Below the pieces are notes generated by a model. That model was not told the origin of the DNA and did no database searches. It was given only the letters and a program-made list of their open reading frames with translations. DNA of 64,000 nt from Cupriavidus necator A5-1 (lineage in GTDB: Bacteria; Pseudomonadota; Gammaproteobacteria; Burkholderiales; Burkholderiaceae), in contig NZ_JQLI01000008.1 of assembly GCF_000744095.1 (NCBI RefSeq), positions 1,860,001-1,924,000 of the forward strand, given 5' to 3'. The position numbers were made by a program, and so were the translations under genes. Positions 1 through 9,306 of the stretch are shown one piece after another. Position 1 is the first letter of the stretch; each line of letters opens with the position of its first letter.

Positions 1-1144
1 GCGACTCGATCCACAGCAGGTTGCCCGAATAGAACAGAAACGCGCCGGCCAACCCGGCCAGCAGGTAGACCAACCGCACCGGCAGTTCGCCGAAGGTGCC
101 GAAATGCAGTGCATAGAGCGCGCTGTACAGCCCGTGGTTGCCATCGCGTGCGCCCGCGGTCTGGTTGGCGGTCAGCTGGCCGGCATTGGGTTCGCCGCTG
201 GCAGCATGGATACCGATCGAGCCCAGATTGCCCAGCGCCTGCGTGCTGGTGCCGCGCACCTCGACCACGGCGTTGGCGTCGCCGTAGCGCTGGAAGCGGA
301 ACGACTCGGGGGTGAAGCGCTCGCCGCCGTGCTCGCGGGCGATCTTCACCAGCGCCTCGGTCGGCATGGTCGGCACCGCGCGACCGGCCGCCGTGACTTC
401 CGGCACCGCGGTGGTGGCGCGCGGCACCACCTCGAACAGGCGGCCGCCGAAGGTCAGCGTGTTGAACACCATCATCAGCACCAGCGACAGGCAGAACAGC
501 GCGCCTGTGATGGCAAAGATAAGGTGGAAGGGCAGGCTGAACAGGCCCAGCACATTGTGCGTGTCCATCCAGAAGCGCTTCAGGTTGCGCCCCGGGCGCA
601 CCGCGAACAGGTCCTTCTTCAGGCGCGGCAGGTGCAGCAGCACGCCCGACACCAGCGCCAGCCCGTACAGCACCGAGATCCCGCCCATGAAGTAGATGCC
701 GCCCACCGGGATGCCGAGCGAGTAGTGCAGGCTGTTCAGGAAGGCCGACAGCTCGCCGATCACCTGGTCGCGCGAGGTGTCGCGCTGCATCGCGGTGTCG
801 CCGGCTAGGCGCGCGTCGGTGGTCATCCGCCACTCGCCGGCCTTGTCCTGCCAGTAGGCCGAGGTATTGGGCTCGCCCTCGGACGGCATGATCACGTAGG
901 CGCTGGCGGCGGCCTCCGGATGGATCGTCACCAGCTTCTGCATGAAGCGGTCGACGGCGGCCGGGTCGGCCTTCGCCTCGACTGGCGTATTGCCCTTGAG
1001 CCGCGACGGCGACTGCCACACGTGCAGCTCATGGTGGAACACGGTGACCGCCCCGACAAAGAAGGCGATAAACAGGGCCCAGCCGGCCATCAGGCCGACC
1101 CAGGTATGGAGCGTCTGGTACAGGCGCAGGGTTGCAGTTTTCAT
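1..1144 (-). CDS. PepSY-associated TM helix protein (iron-uptake linked), 3' end cut by window
   Basis: Inner-membrane protein of the PepSY_TM family, commonly encoded beside TonB-dependent siderophore receptors; some members are thought to help with periplasmic iron-siderophore reduction or transfer. The start ATG is at 1144; about 381 codons are visible and the C-terminus lies outside the window. Residues about 12-36 form a hydrophobic helix preceded by LHTWVG and followed by the His-rich HHELHVW, which is typical of the family. Further membrane segments appear around residues 140-165 and 185-215. It is the last visible gene of a leftward operon with two small membrane proteins (starts at 1475 and 1759), behind a Fur-like site. 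The family call is firm; the exact substrate cannot be read. Confidence 0.85.
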   Translation of the reverse strand, partial: MKTATLRLYQTLHTWVGLMAGWALFIAFFVGAVTVFHHELHVWQSPSRLKGNTPVEAKADPAAVDRFMQKLVTIHPEAAASAYVIMPSEGEPNTSAYWQDKAGEWRMTTDARLAGDTAMQRDTSRDQVIGELSAFLNSLHYSLGIPVGGIYFMGGISVLYGLALVSGVLLHLPRLKKDLFAVRPGRNLKRFWMDTHNVLGLFSLPFHLIFAITGALFCLSLVLMMVFNTLTFGGRLFEVVPRATTAVPEVTAAGRAVPTMPTEALVKIAREHGGERFTPESFRFQRYGDANAVVEVRGTSTQALGNLGSIGIHAASGEPNAGQLTANQTAGARDGNHGLYSALYALHFGTFGELPVRLVYLLAGLAGAFLFYSGNLLWIES

Positions 1145-1154
1145 GACGGCGACC

Positions 1155-1475
1155 TCAGGTGGTGGGCAGGCCCTGCGCGACCTTCAGCGCCGCCGGCGCC
1201 ATGCCGGCCAGGCGCAGCGCCCACAGCGCGCCGAAGCAGAGCAGGTTGGCGCCGCCCAGCCACAGCCACGCGGAGGTGCTGGAGCGTAACAGCAGGCTGC
1301 AGCTGATGATGGCGACCCACACCGGCAGGCAGGCCACCACGGCCGCCACCAGGCCGGTTTCCCAGCCGCCCGGCAGCCACAGGATCGCCAGCGTGCACAG
1401 CGCCACCGCCAGCGGCAGGCCCAGCAGCGTGCCGGCCAGCCATTTGGTGCCCATCGTGGTCGGGTCCGCGCTCAT
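1155..1475 (-). CDS. small membrane protein, DUF3649/DUF3325-type iron-operon protein
   Basis: 106 residues with about three hydrophobic segments (roughly 8-30, 38-60 and 68-88), so an integral inner-membrane protein. The start at 1475 is chosen because its ATG overlaps the stop of the upstream gene (ATGA, 1472-1475), a sign of translational coupling; a longer reading to 1550 would overlap that gene heavily. It ends 10 bases before the PepSY gene start. Small proteins of this kind (DUF3649 and DUF3325) usually sit between a siderophore receptor and a PepSY protein. Which DUF applies to which of the two small genes is from memory and not verified. Biochemical function is unknown. Confidence 0.75.
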   Translation of the reverse strand: MSADPTTMGTKWLAGTLLGLPLAVALCTLAILWLPGGWETGLVAAVVACLPVWVAIISCSLLLRSSTSAWLWLGGANLLCFGALWALRLAGMAPAALKVAQGLPTT

Positions 1476-1759
1476 GCCCGTTGCCTCCGCGCCGCCTGGC
1501 GCCTGCGCTCGACATAGATGCCGACGAAGGGCCATGCCGACAGGGCGCACGGCACCGTCGCCAGCGTGGCGGCAATGGCGACGGGCCAGCCGTCAGTGAT
1601 GCTCCACAGCCAGGTGCTCAGGATCACCAGTACCAGGCCGAGCCAGCCCAATACGCGCGGCTGCGCGACTGTGCCGGACGGCATCAGGACCTGGTTGGGC
1701 GCGGCCAGGTAGAGGCACGCCGCCGCTGCCTGTCCGAGGAGGACGGCCAGAACTTGCAT
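1472..1759 (-). CDS. small membrane protein, DUF3325/DUF3649-type, first gene of iron operon
   Basis: 95 residues with three hydrophobic stretches (about 2-22, 35-55 and 60-80) and a basic C-terminal tail (VERRRQAARRQRA), so a small inner-membrane protein with a probable cytoplasmic tail. The ATG at 1759 lies 27 bases from a Fur-box-like sequence (1787-1807), so this appears to be the first gene of the iron-linked operon. Its stop overlaps the next start. No siderophore receptor gene is next to it in this window; upstream on the other side of a gap lies serB, so the receptor may be elsewhere. Function unknown. Confidence 0.7.
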   Translation of the reverse strand: MQVLAVLLGQAAAACLYLAAPNQVLMPSGTVAQPRVLGWLGLVLVILSTWLWSITDGWPVAIAATLATVPCALSAWPFVGIYVERRRQAARRQRA

Positions 1760-1786
1760 GAGGGGGATGTGCGCGAATCAAAACAG

Positions 1787-1807
1787 TAATGGTAATGATT
1801 CGCATTT
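1787..1807 (-). promoter_or_regulatory. Fur box-like operator
   Basis: Read on the minus strand the site contains GCGAATCATTACCATTA, closely resembling common Fur boxes of the type GAGAATCATTATCATT. It lies 27 bases upstream of the first gene of the PepSY operon, in an A+T-rich patch within otherwise GC-rich DNA. Position and neighbouring gene content fit iron repression by Fur. Pattern match by eye only. Confidence 0.7.
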
Positions 1808-1961
1808 GTATGCGCAAGCGGAATGTGGCGGCGGGCTGGCGGAAACAAAGGTATTCGTCACATCGGAGGGGGCACCCGATGTTGCGAATGGCTGACCGTG
1901 CCGGTTGCGCTCCGGCGGCGGCGTGGCGGCTCGCCCCGCAGGGCGAACCTTGCCCGACGGA

Positions 1962-2816
1962 TCAGTGCGGGAACAGTGCCAGCAGACCGTCCAGTCCAAC
2001 GTGGTTGAAGGCAACGCTGGCCTGTGCTCGCACCACCGGCTTGGCGCGGAAGGCCACCGACAGCCCGGCAACCGCCATCATCTTTAGGTCGTTGGAGCCG
2101 TCGCCCATGACGATGGCCTGGTCCGGCGTGGCGCCGATCTGCGCGCAGACTTCCTGCACGGTGCGGGCCTTGACGTCCGCATTGACGATCTCGCCGACCA
2201 CGTTGCCGGTCAGCTTGCCGTCGACGATTTCCAGCGTATTGGCGCGGGTGACGTCCAGCTTCAGCCGCGCCTTGAGCTGCTCGGTGAAATGCACGAAGCC
2301 GCCGGACACCAGCAGCGTGCGCAGGCCCAGCGCCTGCACGGTCTGCAGCATGCGTTCGGCGCCCGGGGACAGGCGCAGGCGTTCTTCATAGACCCGGTCC
2401 AGCACGCTGGCGTCGAGGCCCTTGAGCAGCGCCACGCGCCGGCGCAGGCTTTCGTTGAAGTCGGTGATCTCGCCGCGCATGGCGGCTTCGGTGATGGCCG
2501 AGACCTCGGCCTTGAGCCCGCAGAAGTCGGCGATCTCGTCGATGCACTCGATCGTGATCAGCGTCGAGTCCATGTCCATCGCCACCAGGCGGAAGTCCGA
2601 CAGGCGGCGCCCGGCCGGCACCACTGCCCAGTCGATCGCGCGCGGGCCGAAGAAGTCATCCAGCGCATCGCGCAGCGCCGGCGTCAGCGGCCCGCAGTCC
2701 TCGGCGGCGGCCACGGTGTCGCTGCGCGGCACCAGTTCGGAGGCGCGGGCCAGCGTGCGGGCGGTGTCGAGGTCGGCGGCGGATAGCGGGGCGGTGCTCT
2801 GGAGGATCAGGGGCAT
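1962..2816 (-). CDS. serB: phosphoserine phosphatase SerB
   Basis: Catalyses the last step of serine biosynthesis, O-phosphoserine to serine, in the cytosol. 284 residues from the ATG at 2816. HAD-superfamily motifs are in order: DMDSTLI (nucleophile D81, acid D83), LLVSGGF (motif II), and GDGSNDLKMM (motif IV acids). The region before residue 75 is a short regulatory or ACT-like part, as in other proteobacterial SerB proteins. A longer in-frame reading to 2867 adds 17 Arg/Ser-rich residues unlike the family, so the inner ATG is preferred although no strong Shine-Dalgarno is visible. It stands alone, transcribed leftward, with no biosynthetic neighbours. Confidence 0.95.
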   Translation of the reverse strand: MPLILQSTAPLSAADLDTARTLARASELVPRSDTVAAAEDCGPLTPALRDALDDFFGPRAIDWAVVPAGRRLSDFRLVAMDMDSTLITIECIDEIADFCGLKAEVSAITEAAMRGEITDFNESLRRRVALLKGLDASVLDRVYEERLRLSPGAERMLQTVQALGLRTLLVSGGFVHFTEQLKARLKLDVTRANTLEIVDGKLTGNVVGEIVNADVKARTVQEVCAQIGATPDQAIVMGDGSNDLKMMAVAGLSVAFRAKPVVRAQASVAFNHVGLDGLLALFPH

Positions 2817-2917
2817 GACGGAAGAGGATCGGGCGCTCGCCGCATGGCGGCAAGGCGGGGGCTGCAACGCGGCAAAATTGCTATTGTAGCCCCGCCGGCC
2901 CGCGCCGGGCGAGCCGC

Positions 2918-4282
2918 TCAGCGCTGCGCCATCACCATGTAGTCCACCGTCAGGTTGGACAGCGCGCGCACGCCGTTGATCAGCGCCGGCTCGTCCACAT
3001 AGAACTCTGGCGAGTGGTTGGACGGCGCCTTGTTCACATCCTGCCCCTTGGGCGTCACGCCGAGGTTGAAGAACAGCCCCGGCACCTTTTCCTGGTAGAA
3101 CGAGAAGTCCTCGGAGGCGGTGGCCTTGGGTGTGATCATCCAGTTGCCGTCGCCGGCCACGCGCTGCAGCGTTGGCGCCATCTTGTCGGTCAGCGCCGGC
3201 TGGTTAATGGTGGCGTTGTAGAGCTCGACCACGCGGAAGTTGGCCTCGGCGCCGGCGCTGCTGGCGATGGCCTCGGTGGTGCGCTTCATGCGGGCATGGA
3301 TGTCCTTCTTCATGCCTTCGTCATAGGTGCGCACCGTGCCCATCATCTCGACCTTCTCCGGCACGATGTTCATGCGGTTGCCACCGTGGATGGTGCCCAC
3401 GGTGATCACCGACGGCTCCAGCATGGCATTGACCTGGCGGCTCTGGATGGTCTGCAGGCCCATCACGATCTGCGACGCGACCACGATCGGGTCGATCCCG
3501 CCCCACGGCCGCGCGCCATGCGTCTGGCGGCCCTTGACGTCGATCCAGAACTGGTCGGCCGCGGCCATCGAGGCGCCGCTGCGCCAGCCGAGCTTGCCGG
3601 ATTCGATGCCGCTGGTGACGTGCAGCCCGAAGATGGCGTCGACCTTCGGGTTGTCCAGCACGCCTTCGGACACCATCTGCTTGGCGCCCCACGTGTTGGA
3701 CCCGTTGGGCTCGAAGTCGGCCGGGCTTTCCTCGGCGGGCTGGAAGATAAATTTCACCGTGCCCGGCAACTGGTCCTTCATGCCGGCCAGCACTTCGGCG
3801 GTCGCCATGAGAATCGCCACGTGCGTGTCATGGCCGCACGCGTGCATCACGTCCACTTCCTTGCCCAGGTACTGGCCCTTGGCCTTGGACGCGAACGGTA
3901 CGTCCACGCGTTCCTTGACCGGCAGCGCATCCATGTCGGCGCGCAGCGCCACCACCGGGCCCGGCTTGCCGCCCTTGAGCACGCCCACCACGCCGGTCTT
4001 GGCCACGCCCGTCTTCACTTCCATGCCGAGCTTGCGCAGGTGGTCGGCCACCAGTTTGGCGGTGCGGGTCTCGTAGTTGCCGAGTTCCGGGTGCTGGTGG
4101 ATATCGCGGCGCCAGGCGATCAGCTGGGCTTCGACGGCCTTGGCGCGGGTTTCGATCTGGGCGTGCAGGGCGTCGGCGCCGGCGGGGGCGGCTTGCGCCT
4201 GGGCCTGCGCGGTGTTGCAGAGCAGGCCGGTGGCGAGCGCCAGGCCGGCGAGGGCAAAGCGGGTGGTGGAACGGACAGCCAT
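2918..4282 (-). CDS. exported M20 amidohydrolase (hippurate/IAA-amino acid hydrolase type)
   Basis: 454 residues. Residues 1-27 form a signal peptide (basic MAVRSTTR, hydrophobic core, then Ala-Gln-rich cleavage region), so the enzyme is probably periplasmic. Metal-ligand motifs of the M20D carboxypeptidase/aminoacylase group are present: MHACGHDTH and the following QPAEES. A dimerisation domain lies in the middle (around QTHGARPWGGIDP), and the terminal metal ligand is near NHSPEF. The start at 4282 is set by a good Shine-Dalgarno (AAGGAG, 8 bases upstream). These enzymes cleave N-acyl amino acids or hippurate; the true substrate is unknown. argE, another M20 enzyme, lies upstream on the same strand, separated by a repeat-bearing gap. 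Confidence 0.9.
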   Translation of the reverse strand: MAVRSTTRFALAGLALATGLLCNTAQAQAQAAPAGADALHAQIETRAKAVEAQLIAWRRDIHQHPELGNYETRTAKLVADHLRKLGMEVKTGVAKTGVVGVLKGGKPGPVVALRADMDALPVKERVDVPFASKAKGQYLGKEVDVMHACGHDTHVAILMATAEVLAGMKDQLPGTVKFIFQPAEESPADFEPNGSNTWGAKQMVSEGVLDNPKVDAIFGLHVTSGIESGKLGWRSGASMAAADQFWIDVKGRQTHGARPWGGIDPIVVASQIVMGLQTIQSRQVNAMLEPSVITVGTIHGGNRMNIVPEKVEMMGTVRTYDEGMKKDIHARMKRTTEAIASSAGAEANFRVVELYNATINQPALTDKMAPTLQRVAGDGNWMITPKATASEDFSFYQEKVPGLFFNLGVTPKGQDVNKAPSNHSPEFYVDEPALINGVRALSNLTVDYMVMAQR

Positions 4283-4373
4283 GCAGGATCTCCTTCGTTG
4301 TTGTTGGTCTGATGCTGGCGGGGGTGGTGGCACGCAGATGCAGCGTGCCGTAAAAAGCTGTCTGCTTGCGCCC

Positions 4374-4402
4374 CTCTCCCATTTATGGGGAGGGCAGGCG
4401 TC
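4374..4402. repeat. degenerate relative of the CCCTCTCCC repeat
   Basis: CCCCTCTCCC and GGGGAGGGCAGG arms around a short A/T-rich centre form an imperfect hairpin. It resembles the 48-bp element at 4484-4531 but is shorter and diverged. It lies in the 269-base gap between argE and the M20 amidohydrolase. Confidence 0.6.
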
Positions 4403-4483
4403 TGAAGATGCCACGGCGCGTTGGCGATGCCATGGAGGATGACGGGCAGCAGGTCATGCTTAGCGTATGCAGTTCTGCCGGCG

Positions 4484-4531
4484 CCTGCCCTCTCCCCCGG
4501 CCCCTCTCCCGCAAGCGGGAGAGGGGAGCAA
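4484..4531 (-). repeat. 48-bp palindromic repeat element, copy 1
   Basis: Exact reverse complement of 48053-48100. The core is a perfect 12-bp stem (CCCCTCTCCCGC with GCGGGAGAGGGG) and a 2-base loop, followed by a CCGGGGGAGAGGGC tail. It begins 20 bases beyond the argE stop codon, reading in the direction of argE transcription. The second copy has the same orientation relative to its own upstream gene, ppiD. It is probably a dispersed REP-like element that may protect mRNA 3' ends or act as a terminator, although no U-run follows. Confidence 0.85.
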
Positions 4532-4551
4532 CGCGGGGTCAATGAATTCCG

Positions 4552-5763
4552 TCAGCTCACGCGCAGGCTGTCGACCACCTTGTGCAGGAAGGCCTCGCAC
4601 TCCGCGAGCTGCTCGAGCGCGACGAACTCGTCAGGCTTGTGCGCCTGCTGGATATCGCCGGGGCCGCATACCACGGCCGGAATGCCGGCGCGCTGGAACA
4701 GCCCGGCTTCGGTGCCATAGGCCACCTTGTTGGTATCACGATCAGCCGTCAGCGCCCGCACCAGCTGCGTGATCGCAGCCTGCTCGGCCACGTCCAGCGA
4801 CGGCGCGGCGGCGATCTTGCTCAGCGTCAGGTCGGCATCGGCATGCTCGGCGCGCATCTTCGGCAGCAGCACGTCATTGGCATACGCATGGACGCGCGCG
4901 TAGATCGCTTCCGGATCCACTCCAGGCAGGTTGCGGAACTCGAACACGAACTCGCACAGCGCCGGGATGGTGTTCAGCGCGATGCCGCCCTGGATGGTGC
5001 CGGTCTGCGCGGTGGTGTAGGGCACGTCGAAGGCCTGGTCGTACGGACCGTTGGCCTTGAATTCATCGGCGATATCGCGGATGAAGCAGATCAGGCGCGC
5101 GGCATATTCGATTGCATTGACGCCACGCGGCGTCAGCGACGAGTGCGCGGCCTGGCCTTTGACACAGCAGCGATAGGCGTTGATGCCCTTGTGCGCGACG
5201 ATCACGCGCATGCTGGTCGGCTCGCCGACGATGCAGCCACCGGGCGTCACGCCGCGGTCGCGCAGCTCGGCCAGCAAATAGGGCGCGCCCATGCAGCCGA
5301 TCTCTTCGTCGAAGGAAAGCGCGTAGTGCACCGGCTCGCGCAGGTTCGCGTCGAGGATGGCGGGCAGCAGCGACAGGCTGGTACCGATAAAACCCTTCAT
5401 GTCGCAGGTGCCGCGGCCATACAGCTTGCCGTCGCGGATCACCGCCTTGAACGGGTCGGTGGTCCAGTCCTGCCCGTCGACCGGCACCACGTCGGTGTGG
5501 CCCGACAGCACGATGCCGCCGTTGGTATCGCCGTTGGCGGCGGGCACGGTGACGAACAGGTTGGCCTTGTCCTGCTGCGGGTTGTAGCTCAGATGCGGCT
5601 TCAGCCCTTTAGCCAGGAAATGATCGCGCACGGACTCGATCAGGCCCAGGTTGGAATGGCGGCTGGTGGTGTCATACGCGACCAGCCGCTGGGTCCATTC
5701 GAGCGCGCTGCCGCGCTTGGGTTCGGAGGCGGTCTGGCGGGCGGGGGCGGCTTGAGCGTGCAT
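4552..5763 (-). CDS. argE: acetylornithine deacetylase ArgE
   Basis: Removes the acetyl group from N2-acetylornithine in arginine biosynthesis; zinc-dependent M20 family, cytosolic. 403 residues. Motifs seen: SGHTDVVPVDG (metal His and Asp), GRGTCDMKGF (bridging Asp), SFDEEIGCMGA (general-base Glu pair), CCVKGQAAHSS (dimerisation-domain His), and AHKPDEF near the C-terminus (last metal ligand). The first 20 residues are Ala/Gln-rich and differ from shorter ArgE proteins, so an internal start cannot be excluded, but no better ATG exists before the conserved LEWTQRLVAYDTTS. The nearest genes are another M20 enzyme downstream and mfd upstream; no other arginine genes are nearby. Confidence 0.93.
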   Translation of the reverse strand: MHAQAAPARQTASEPKRGSALEWTQRLVAYDTTSRHSNLGLIESVRDHFLAKGLKPHLSYNPQQDKANLFVTVPAANGDTNGGIVLSGHTDVVPVDGQDWTTDPFKAVIRDGKLYGRGTCDMKGFIGTSLSLLPAILDANLREPVHYALSFDEEIGCMGAPYLLAELRDRGVTPGGCIVGEPTSMRVIVAHKGINAYRCCVKGQAAHSSLTPRGVNAIEYAARLICFIRDIADEFKANGPYDQAFDVPYTTAQTGTIQGGIALNTIPALCEFVFEFRNLPGVDPEAIYARVHAYANDVLLPKMRAEHADADLTLSKIAAAPSLDVAEQAAITQLVRALTADRDTNKVAYGTEAGLFQRAGIPAVVCGPGDIQQAHKPDEFVALEQLAECEAFLHKVVDSLRVS

Positions 5764-5841
5764 GGGGGCGCTATCACTAACCTGTTAAGGATTTGATGCT
5801 ACACCCGGGCGGGCGCAGAGTCCATGCGCCCGCCGCCATCC

Positions 5842-8800
5842 TTACGCGAGTTGCCGCAACGTATGCTTGATCGTCTGCGCGCGCACCGCCACGTCCGGCA
5901 TCTTGGCCTCGATGCGCAGCTTGTCCTGCCCGGCCAGCTTGATATGGCGGTTCTTCTGCACCAGGTCGATGATGCGCATCGCATCCACCGGCGGATTCGG
6001 CACGAACTGCACGCTGATGGTGGCCTCGCTCGCATCGATCTTGCGCACGCCCAGCGGCGCCGCGGCGATGCGCAAGCGGTGCGTTTCCACCAGCGCCTGC
6101 GCCTGTGCCGGCAGGCGGCCGAAGCGGTCGATCAGCTCTTCCTGGATATCGTCCACGCGCTCGGCGGTCTCGCAGTTGGCCAGTCGCTTGTACAGCGACA
6201 GCCGCTCGTGCACGTCGGCGCAGTAGTCGTTGGGCAGCAGCGCCGGCGTGCCGAGGTTGATCTCGGTGGTGGCCGCCAGCGGTGCCATCAGGTCGGGCTC
6301 CTTGCCGGCCTTCAGCGCCTTGACCGCGGTGTTGAGCATGTCGGTGTAGAGCTGGAAGCCGATCTCATGGATCTCGCCCGACTGCTTGTCGCCCAGCACT
6401 TCGCCGGCGCCACGGATCTCCAGGTCGTGCATGGCCAGGTAGAAGCCCGAGCCCAGCTCTTCCATCTGCTGGATCGCTTCAAGCCGGCGCTGCGCCTGCT
6501 TGGTCAGGCCGTCGACGTCATGCACCAGCAGGTAGGCATAGGCCTGGTGGTGCGAGCGCCCGACCCGGCCGCGCAGCTGGTGCAGTTGGGCCAGCCCGAA
6601 CTTGTCGGAGCGGTGGATTAGGATGGTGTTGGCGGTCGGCACGTCGATGCCGGTCTCGATGATGGTGGTGCACAGCAGGATGTTGTCGCGGCGCGAGACG
6701 AAGTCGCGCATCACGCGTTCCAGCTCGCGCTCGTGCATCTGGCCGTGCGCGACTGCAATGCGCGCCTCCGGCACCAGTTCGGTCAGCTTGGCGCGCTTGT
6801 TCTCGATGGTCTCGACCTCGTTGTGCAGGAAGTAGACCTGGCCGCCGCGCTTGAGCTCGCGCAGGATGGCCTCGCGGATCACGCCGTCTTCCTCGCGCCG
6901 CACGAAGGTCTTGATCGCCAGGCGCTTCTGCGGCGCGGTGGCGATCACCGAGAAGTCGCGCAGGCCTTCCAGCGCCATGCCCAGCGTGCGCGGAATCGGC
7001 GTGGCGGTCAGCGTCAGCACGTCGACCTCGGCGCGCAGCGACTTCAGCGCTTCCTTCTGGCGCACGCCGAAGCGGTGTTCTTCGTCGATGATGACCAGCC
7101 CCAGGCGCTGGAACTTGACCTGGTCGGACAATATCTTGTGTGTGCCGATGACGATGTCGACGGTGCCTTCGTTGATCTGCTTGATGGCGGCGTCGATTTC
7201 CTTCTTGGTCTTGAAGCGCGACAACTCGACGATGCGCACCGGCCATTCGGCAAAGCGGTCCGACAGCGTCTGGAAATGCTGCTCGGCCAGCAGCGTCGTC
7301 GGCGCCAGCATCGCCACCTGCTTGCCGCCCAGCACCGCGACAAAGGCGGCGCGCAGCGCCACCTCGGTCTTGCCGAAGCCGACGTCGCCGCACACGAGCC
7401 GGTCCATCGGCTTGCCCGAGGTCATGTCGGCGATCACCGCGGCGATGGCGGCGGCCTGGTCCGGCGTTTCCTCGAAGCCGAAGCTCTCGGCAAAGGTCTC
7501 GTAGTCCTTGGGCGAGAGCGGGAAGGCAAAGCCTTCGCGCGCGGCGCGGCGCGCGTACAGGTTCAGCAGCTCGGCGGCGGTGTCGCGGATCTGCTGCGCG
7601 GCCTTGCGCTTGGCCTTGTCCCACTGGCCCGAGCCCAGGTGGTGCAGCGGCGCGGTATCCGGGTCGGCGCCGGAGTAGCGCGAGATCACGTGCAGCTGGT
7701 GCACCGGCACGTACAGCTTGCTGCCCTTGTCGTAATCCAGATGCAGGAATTCCTCGTCGCCCTGGCCCATGTCCAGCGTGACCAGGCCCTGGTAGCGGCC
7801 GATGCCATGCTCGCTGTGCACCACCGGGTCGCCGATCTTCAGCTCGGCCAGGTCGCGCACCATCGAGTCGACGGCGGTGGCTTGTTCCTGCTTGCGGCGG
7901 CCGGCGCGGCGCGCGGTGCCGGCGTACAGCTCGGCCTCGGTGACAAAGGCGAGCTGTCCCTGCGGCAGCGCGAAGCCGCTTTGCAGCGGCGCCACCGCGA
8001 TCGAGAAATGCGCTTCGCCTGCGAGGAACGCAGCAAAGTCGTCCACCGGCAGCGGGCGCAGGCCGCTTTCGGCAAAGAGCTGCAGCAGGGTTTCGCGCCG
8101 GCCGGCGGAATCCGCGCACATCAGCACGCGCGTCTGCTTGTCGAGCAGCAGGGCTTCGAGGTTGACCAGCGGGTCGTCGGCGCGCCGGTTGACCGAGACA
8201 TCGGGCAGCAGGGCGGAGAAAGCCGGCTGGTCCGCCGCGGGCTCTGGCTGCAGCACCACCCGCGCCATCGGCTTGGCGGCGACGAAGAACTGTTCCTCGG
8301 ACAGGAACAGGTCCGCCGGCGGCAGCAGCGGGCGCTCGCGGTCGTGCCGCATGAAGTTGTAGCGCTGCGTGGTGTCGGCCCAGAAACGGCGCACGGCCTC
8401 GTCGACATTGCCGGCAAAGGCGAGTTGCGTGTCAGTGGGCAGGTAGTCGAACACCGTCGCACTCTGCTCGAAGAACAGCGGCAGGTAGTACTCGATGCCG
8501 GCCGACGGCACGCCATTGCCGATGTCCTTGTAGATCGGCGACTTGGTCGGGTCGCCCTCGAACACCTCGCGCCAGCGGCCGCGGAAGGCGGTGCGCGCGG
8601 CTTCGTCGAGCGGGAATTCCCGGCCCGGCAGCAGGCGCACTTCCTTGACCGGGTAGAGGCTGCGCTGCGTGTCGGGATCGAAGGCGCGGATGGTCTCGAC
8701 CTCGTCGCCGAACAGGTCGATCCGGTACGGCAGCGCCGAGCCCATCGGGTACAGGTCGATCAGGCCGCCGCGCACGCTGTATTCGCCGGGACGCATCACC

Positions 8801-9306
8801 GCGCTGACGTGCTCGTAGCCGGCCAGCGTGAACTGGGCCTTGAGCGCCGCTTCGTCGAGTCGCTCGCCCTGCTTGAAGAAGAAGGTGTAGGCCGCCAGGA
8901 ACGCGGGCGGGGCGAGCCGGTACAGCGCGGTGGTGGCCGGCACCAGCATCACGTCGCATTGCCCGGTCTGGATGTCGTGCAGCGTGGCCAGGCGCTCGGA
9001 CACCAGGTCCTGGTGCGGCGAGAAGCTGTCGTACGGCAGGGTTTCCCAGTCGGGTAGCAGGCGCACGCGCAGTTCCGGCGCAAACCAGGGGATTTCCTCG
9101 GCCAGGCGCTGGGCGTCGACGGCGTGGGAGCACACCACCGCCAGCATCGGCACGCGCTCGCGGTGCTGCCGCGCGTAGGCGGCCAGCGCCAGCGCATCGG
9201 CCGAGCCGCGCAGGCCGGCGACGCTGTGGCGCAGGCCGGGCTTGACCAGCGGCAGGTTGACGAAGGGTAAGGTGGGCGTGGCGTCAGGCATGTCGGCAGC
9301 GTGCAT
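5842..9306 (-). CDS. mfd: transcription-repair coupling factor Mfd
   Basis: DNA translocase that removes RNA polymerase stalled at lesions and recruits UvrA. 1154 residues, close to the usual 1150. Domain order: UvrB-like module (1-350), RNA-polymerase-interaction domain starting at LKIGDPVVHSEHGIGRYQGL (about 490-560), then superfamily 2 helicase motor with Walker A GDVGFGKTE near residue 637, DEEH box (IIDEEHRFG) near 739, TATPIPRTL, and the TRG motif region, ending with the UvrA-binding C-terminal domain. Start options are ATG 9306 or ATG 9291 (MPDATP); neither has a clear Shine-Dalgarno. It is divergent from ispD. Confidence 0.97.
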   Translation of the reverse strand: MHAADMPDATPTLPFVNLPLVKPGLRHSVAGLRGSADALALAAYARQHRERVPMLAVVCSHAVDAQRLAEEIPWFAPELRVRLLPDWETLPYDSFSPHQDLVSERLATLHDIQTGQCDVMLVPATTALYRLAPPAFLAAYTFFFKQGERLDEAALKAQFTLAGYEHVSAVMRPGEYSVRGGLIDLYPMGSALPYRIDLFGDEVETIRAFDPDTQRSLYPVKEVRLLPGREFPLDEAARTAFRGRWREVFEGDPTKSPIYKDIGNGVPSAGIEYYLPLFFEQSATVFDYLPTDTQLAFAGNVDEAVRRFWADTTQRYNFMRHDRERPLLPPADLFLSEEQFFVAAKPMARVVLQPEPAADQPAFSALLPDVSVNRRADDPLVNLEALLLDKQTRVLMCADSAGRRETLLQLFAESGLRPLPVDDFAAFLAGEAHFSIAVAPLQSGFALPQGQLAFVTEAELYAGTARRAGRRKQEQATAVDSMVRDLAELKIGDPVVHSEHGIGRYQGLVTLDMGQGDEEFLHLDYDKGSKLYVPVHQLHVISRYSGADPDTAPLHHLGSGQWDKAKRKAAQQIRDTAAELLNLYARRAAREGFAFPLSPKDYETFAESFGFEETPDQAAAIAAVIADMTSGKPMDRLVCGDVGFGKTEVALRAAFVAVLGGKQVAMLAPTTLLAEQHFQTLSDRFAEWPVRIVELSRFKTKKEIDAAIKQINEGTVDIVIGTHKILSDQVKFQRLGLVIIDEEHRFGVRQKEALKSLRAEVDVLTLTATPIPRTLGMALEGLRDFSVIATAPQKRLAIKTFVRREEDGVIREAILRELKRGGQVYFLHNEVETIENKRAKLTELVPEARIAVAHGQMHERELERVMRDFVSRRDNILLCTTIIETGIDVPTANTILIHRSDKFGLAQLHQLRGRVGRSHHQAYAYLLVHDVDGLTKQAQRRLEAIQQMEELGSGFYLAMHDLEIRGAGEVLGDKQSGEIHEIGFQLYTDMLNTAVKALKAGKEPDLMAPLAATTEINLGTPALLPNDYCADVHERLSLYKRLANCETAERVDDIQEELIDRFGRLPAQAQALVETHRLRIAAAPLGVRKIDASEATISVQFVPNPPVDAMRIIDLVQKNRHIKLAGQDKLRIEAKMPDVAVRAQTIKHTLRQLA

